This document shows positions 59,036-64,000 of a DNA stretch of 64,000 nt, piece by piece. Position numbers and translations under genes: made by a program. The DNA lies in NCBI GenBank assembly GCA_038030265.1, contig CM075939.1:8041253-8105252 (forward strand), written 5' to 3'. The notes below the pieces were generated by a model. The model was given only the letters and a program-made list of their open reading frames with translations, ran no database searches and was not told the DNA's origin. The DNA is from Corythucha ciliata. Lineage: Eukaryota; Arthropoda; Insecta; Hemiptera; Tingidae. Each line of letters starts with the position of its first letter. The first letter of the stretch is position 1.

Positions 59036-60105
59036 CGGACTTGTAGGTGCTGGACTTTAATATAAGTTGGAAGTTGGACGTGTATATAGGTGCCGGACTT
59101 TTATAGATGCCGGACTTTATATAGAAGTTGGAAGTATATTGACATTCATATTTTTGCTGCCCTTGGAATATTGACGTTCAAATTTGCTGCCTTTAGAATA
59201 TTGGAGTTCAAATTTGTTGCCTCCGGAATATTGACATTAAATTTGCTGCCCCCCGAAACATGATATTCACTTAGCTGCTCCAGATACTTGACGTTGCGCT
59301 ACAAGGCTGCCCCCAGAATATTGGCATTAGTTATGCTGATGAATAATAGGCCGTAGGTGCGGAAGCGATGTTCCAGATAAAAAGGAAAATAAGTCCTCTC
59401 CCGCTGTTGATACATTTATTGGACTCTGGTTTCGGCTAAACAGCCATTTTCAACACATCTAGTTTCAACAGAAATCAAAAATCCCCGTCAGAATTTGAAT
59501 ATAACATATGAGCAAGATAACTAAGCAAGAGGGTCAACAACAGCAATGACTAACATTAACAGAACGAGATAACGGAACCAACAAGTACACAATAGATAAC
59601 TTAGAACTATGCATAATACAACCAAATGCTGTTAGTTATGCTGTCCTCAAATATTAACATTCAATTTGATGGCCCAAAAAGTTGACATTTGTTTTTACTG
59701 CCCCCAGAAAATTGACATTTATTTTGCTGTCTCCAGAATATCAATATTTATTTTCTGCATACAGAATATTGACATTTGTTTTGCTGCACATATAGCTACA
59801 ATACATACGAAATGACATGCGAATGAGCAAAATGCTGTTCCTAGTTTTGAGGAAAGCTACCGTACATGGGAAATGCTACGGGAAGGCAAAATACTATCAT
59901 GGATCTGGGGAAAGCTACCATACATATGAAATGCTACGGCAATGAGTAAAATAATATTTCAGTTTTGAAGAAAGCTACCGTTTGTGGGAAATGCTACTGG
60001 AAGGCAAAGCACTATTCCAGTTCTGAGGAAAGCTACACCGTTCATGGGACATGCCGCAGGAAGGCAAAATACTATTCCAGTTCTGGGGGAAGCTACCACT
60101 CATCG
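59036..60105. repeat. Composite minisatellite, same types as at 27.4-27.9 kb
   Basis: First a TGCCGGACTTTATATAGAAG-type unit (59036-59130). Next come ~30-bp units (TTTGCTGCCCCCAGAATATT, TTGACATTC) at 59140-59330 and again at 59640-59790, with ~300 bp of other DNA between. Then ~57-60-bp units (GAAATGCTACGGGAAGGCAA, TTCTGGGGAAAGCTACCATA) at 59800-60105. Confidence 0.8.
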
Positions 60106-60720
60106 AAAAAAAAATGTAAAATTCGTCCCTTAAGCAGTGCAAGATGTAGTCTCAGGAACAAAGGGGTTGAAATAAATTATCATCTCCAAACTGACGTCAT
60201 ATTTAATTTTAGAAGGTTCTAAACGTCTAAATACAGAATTTGAGTGCAATCCGATGAAAATATAAAAATCATCCCCTAAGCAGTGATCTAAAAATCATCC
60301 CCTAAGCAGAGTAAAGGGATTCTCAGGGCCAAGGGGGTTAAAATAAATTTTCATCCCCAAATTGACACCACATTTAATTTTATAAGGTACTAAAACCCCT
60401 AAATATACCCCGAACTTGAGTAGATTCTGATGAAAATCTAAAAATCATTTCCTAAGTCACGGGTGGAGGAGGGGGTTGAAAAAAATTGCATCCCCCAACT
60501 GACGTCATTTTTTTTTTCTGAGGTCGAACAACCTCTAAAATACCAATTTTGAGTGGAATCTGAAAATATGAAAAAATCAACCCTCGTCGCCAGGCAGCAA
60601 ATTCAAGCATTTTTGCGGGGGGGGGGGCCCTGTCGAGAAAAATTAAACTGGCCAAACAGACTCCATTTTCGTTTTTACATGATTGAGAAACCCTTATAAA
60701 CTGAATTTCAAGTGATTCTG
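60106..60720. repeat. ~140-170-bp tandem repeat
   Basis: Landmarks recur in order: CATCCCCTAAGCAG, CAAAGGGGTTGAAATAAATT, CATCCCCAAACTGACGTCAT, TTTAATTTTAGAAGGT and ATCCGATGAAAAT. Homologous points lie near 60174, 60345 and 60484. Diverged; noncoding. Confidence 0.7.
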
Positions 60721-60892
60721 AAAATACCGTCGAAACAGCCCAAAAATCTTGCCAGGGAGTATGGAGAACAAAAAATTGAAAATTTCCTTTTTTCAATTTC
60801 GTCGATTTTTGAGGTTGAAATCAATTTTAATTTTTTTTTTTATCCTGGATAGGCTACCGCATAGTGGACATTTTAAGACCCTGCCGACGACG

Positions 60893-60921
60893 ATACGATA
60901 TAATACGATACGATACGATAC
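60893..60921. repeat. (GATAC)n microsatellite
   Basis: About six imperfect GATAC units directly upstream of the I-like fragment. Confidence 0.85.
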
Positions 60922-60929
60922 AGCATTTG

Positions 60930-61926
60930 GTTCGACATTTTCCCAGAAAAAAGGCGTTGATCTTCTTAACGCAACAAGCTCTTCCAACGATATCTTTTTA
61001 AACACAGGAGCTCCCACTTGCATAAATTATCCAAATCCAAGTAATCTATCCGCAATTGATTTAACTTCTGTTCTTTCGGAATTGCTCCCTATTTCACGTG
61101 GGAGGTTATTCAAGACCCAGTGGGATCTGATCACCTCCCGATTCGTGTAAGCTCGATGCTATATCGACGAAATACTATGGAACCTAGTTCCATAGTATTT
61201 CCTACTTTTAGAAAGTGGCGATCGGATAGGGCAGATTGGGATAAATTTCGATCACATCTGTCAGATAAGAATAGTGCTACATATGAGGCACTGGTCAAAA
61301 ATATCAATGAAGCTTGTGAAGTATCGATGCCTCTTCGCTCTAAAAGACCAACAATAAAAAAGTACCCAGTAGAATGGTGGAATCAAGAATGTTTGCACGT
61401 CACGAAAGAGAGAGAGCGAGAGCCTATAATGATTACAAACAAGTTCCCAATTTAACGACTTATTTAACTTACAAGAATCGAAGTGCTCGTGCTAAACAAG
61501 TATATAAAAGAGCTAAACGTAAAGCCTGGCGAGAGTATTGCGATAGCTTAAATAAAAGTACCCCCGTTAAAGAAATATGGTCCAAAATCAGAAAACTAAA
61601 GAATCCAGCTCTAGTACAGGACTCTATCACGCCTGGTGGCTGGTGTGAAGAATTTTTACGAAAACTCGCTCCCGATATGGTATCGCCAGTTTTGATAGCC
61701 CTAAACCCCCAAAAATGTCAAATATGTTAATTAGAAATGTCACCATTCCTGAATTGGATTGCGTGATTTCCAATACTCTTAATACGGCACCAGGCATGGA
61801 TAACATTGATTACCCAATGATTAAAAATTTACCTGTCTCGTCTAAACTTACTATGATACATACTTTCAATGAAGCCATAGAAACAGGTGAAATCCCTCCT
61901 GACTGGAAAAACTATTGTGTCACACC
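60930..61926 (+). pseudogene. I/Jockey-type retrotransposon fragment: endonuclease end and RT start
   Basis: Plus-strand frames give the endonuclease end (KGVDLLNATSSSNDIFLNTG, SAIDLTS, then after a frameshift SDHLPIRVSS at 61122). The linker before RT follows (KKYPVEWWNQEC, near 61360-61390), continuing in another frame as KRAKRKAWREYCDSLNKST. RT begins with the NTAPGMDNIDYPMIKNLP and PPDWKNYCVTP motifs up to 61926. At least three frame changes. The 5' side stops at the GATAC repeat, and the 3' side is cut by a hAT-like end at 61927. Confidence 0.8.
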
Positions 61927-62245
61927 CAGGGGTGGGCAAAATACTTTGAAAATGTATTTTAAATACAAAGCCCAAAATACTTTCAAAAATGTATTTTAAA
62001 TACTGAAATACAAATACTTTTTGAATTGTATTTTGAATAAAATACAAATACAATTTAAAATACTTTTCAAAAATTCGATTTCGACGGCAGATAGTGCGAA
62101 AAACACGAAAAATAAATAATTCAAAAATATCAGGTCCTTCAATAGACAAGTTGACAAAATGTAGCAGCGCGAAATGGCGCTGCGCCGCGATGCGCAAAGA
62201 AAAGTAGGCAAGTTGTCACGAAGTATTTAGTACCGAACCGGCGAG
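61927..62245. mobile_element. Left end of a hAT-like element (CAGGGGTGGGCAAA)
   Basis: Begins CAGGGGTGGGCAAAATACTT, a start known from many hAT-type elements, followed by repeated GTATTTTAAATAC-type palindromes. It interrupts the RT frame. The expected complementary right end is absent; the sequence gives way at 62246 to another element end. Confidence 0.6.
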
Positions 62246-62980
62246 CACTGGTGGATCGTGAGCTGAAAAGGAGGTGAGGTCTCTGGTGAACCTATATCGG
62301 GGCCCGGGGCGGAAATCTTCAAGAGGCCCCTAAAAGTCTCTAACTATATACATAAAACCTCTATTGGTAACCTCTAAGGCCTTTTCCTAATTTTAGCCAT
62401 GGCCTTTTCCATATATTGTAGGCAAATTACCGCTATTTCCACAGTCTATCCGCTAAACAGCGCTTATGCCAAGTTTAAACTGCGAATTTCTCCATTTTAG
62501 CCGCGAATGAGTGCTTTTTGTCAACTTTAACAGCAAATTATCGCTTTTCGCCGCAAATTAGCAACTGATTAGCGGGGTAATCCCCCCCCCACCATAAAAA
62601 CATAAATATGCGCTTTTCCCCAACTTTAGCAGCAAAGTAGATTTGGTATCCTGTGAATCAGCGATGTTTCTTTAACTTTCTTCGAGTTGGCGTTTTCCAC
62701 AATTTTAGCTGCAAATTAGCGATTTTTTCTAGCGGTTTACTCAGTATGAGCTGAAAATTACTCAATATTAGCCGTAAAATTCTAGAAATGTTTACCACAA
62801 ATTAGCATTTTTTGTTCACCGTAACCATACACTGTGGAATAGCAATTTCGTCTCAGTTTTAGCCGCGAATTTGCGAATTTTTCACTCATAGCCATAAATT
62901 AGCGCTTTTTCTCATTTTTAGCCTCAAAGTCTCCCGAGGAAGCCGCGAATTAACGTATTTCCAATTTTTGACGCAAAGGA
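62246..62980. mobile_element. Left end and array A of a hAT-like element
   Basis: CACTGGTGGATCGTG begins a border series shared, inverted, with 13360-13503 (GGGGCCC, CTTCAAGAGGCCCC, CCTCTATTGGTAACCTCTAA). From 62386 the family A units run on (TTAGCCGCGAATGAGTGCTT, and so on). The right end was not found. Confidence 0.6.
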
Positions 62981-62982
62981 TA

Positions 62983-63458
62983 CCCCACATTAAGGGGGGT
63001 CAAAAGTCCCTTAACCGGGATTTTTTCGGAAGCAGGCGGTAATCATTTGGGACCAAAATAGAAAATTTTTACCGAAGCGCGTTTGTCCAAAATGGGTTTT
63101 CTTACCGAATTACCGTCAAAAACGTTGTTTTTTGGCCATTATTTATTATTTATTTTTCCTGAAAACAGATTCGCACGAATCTCGTTCCCACTCCCAAATT
63201 CAGCTTCAATACTAATAGTAGACCAAAAAAATAATTTTGGGGTCATTTAAAAGGCTGTTCATTTATCGAAAATCGCTCAAAAAGGCCTAAAATGCCTGTT
63301 TTCCGCCGATTTTAGGAATTTAAAAAAAACATGCAGGCTAGATATTTTTATCTTAGATTTACCTTATAGCAGTCTACTTTCATGAATTTTTTCAGAATTT
63401 TATCTTTGGTGCGTCATCGTCAAAAAATCGAAAAAATGGAAAAGGGCCACATGTGGGG
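62983..63458. mobile_element. 476-bp MITE with CCCCACAT ends and TA target
   Basis: CCCCACAT at the left and ATGTGGGG at the right are flanked by TA on both sides (62981-62982, 63459-63460), fitting a Tc1/mariner-type duplication. No transposase. Longer inverted similarity inside is weak. Confidence 0.6.
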
Positions 63459-63460
63459 TA

Positions 63461-64000
63461 CATATACGCTGCTATTCCATGTCCATGATCTTCTTTTACC
63501 TGTCGTGTAATATTTTATTTTGGAAACGTATAAAAACTAGAATTTTTTCGTACAATGGTCATTTTAATCTGGTGAAAAGAGATCGAGATATTTGCAGTTG
63601 AATCCACCAGGTAAGAGTGAAGCTGTCGTTTACAGCTTGGAAATGCATAGGGGAATGTTCTTCGTAGGAATCTTTCATCAAGGAGGAAAATGGTTCAATA
63701 ATTGTAAGTTTATTTACTATGCATGACAGTTATAGTTGTTTTCCATAATTCATAAGAAAAATGCCCTCGTATTGCCTATGAAATTCATGTAAAGAGAGTG
63801 AACTAAAGTTATCAAGACGAAATACTAAAAAACGTATCGCAGCCGGGATTTATTATAATCTACGCACTAATATCATTGCAAAAGTAATCATAAAGTAAAA
63901 GAACTATAAAAATGCGCATAAAGATTGCAGAAAGATGTGCGTTACCAAGGGGCAAGTATAGCAATTTTAGGAAGGTTTTTATTTTCACACGATGGGGTCA
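63461..64000. other. No gene recognised
   Basis: AT-rich noncoding DNA to the window end; nothing to support. Confidence 0.5.

Overview
This is eukaryotic, most likely arthropod, DNA and not a prokaryotic region. There are no operons, the only long reading frames belong to retrotransposons, and the families present (Jockey-like and I-like non-LTR elements, Ty3/gypsy, a tRNA-derived SINE, hAT-like and PIF/Harbinger-like DNA elements, many MITEs) are typical of insects and other arthropods. Species cannot be fixed from the sequence alone. I see no convincing complete host gene. The only host-type coding candidates are a short THAP-like first exon (47095-47182, minus) and one uncharacterised open stretch ending in a good splice donor (46395-46687, plus).

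Layout. 1-605: decayed gypsy integrase tail. 2895-4375: a degenerate ~30-bp tandem array ending in G-run modules. 6496-13503: an array-rich element split by a Jockey-like retrotransposon (8.4-12.7 kb, minus), which itself carries a SINE. 13793-16838: a ~3-kb hAT-like non-autonomous element with 8-bp target duplications, filled with two tandem-repeat families. 19361-19696: the left end of a relative. 19697-26198: an I-like retrotransposon (minus) with two TIR elements inserted in its endonuclease. 26326-27119: a Harbinger-like element. 27287-28356: a second gypsy integrase whose catalytic core is replaced by minisatellite. 31599-34403: a second array-filled hAT-like element with an LTR-like insert. 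39.2-43.2 kb: several MITE and foldback elements. 43985-44266: a reverse-transcriptase tail. 47391-51360: a duplicated block with a dimeric 271-bp satellite and an intact-looking RNase H fragment. 53353-55558: a 1.1-kb tandem duplication inside array A. 59036-60720: minisatellites matching those at 27.4-27.9 kb. 60930-61926: an I-like fragment cut by a hAT-like end. 62246-62980: another array A element. 62983-63458: a TA-flanked MITE. The spaces between hold G/C homopolymer runs and no recognisable genes.

The most interesting pattern is that several degenerate tandem-repeat families, with monomers of about 20-34 bp that share an AATT(T)CG-type core, lie inside elements bounded by hAT-like termini (CA..G, TIR, 8-bp duplication, nearby G/C run). 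Two cases have termini and target duplications readable directly from the sequence. This suggests a family of non-autonomous transposons whose cargo is almost entirely minisatellite.
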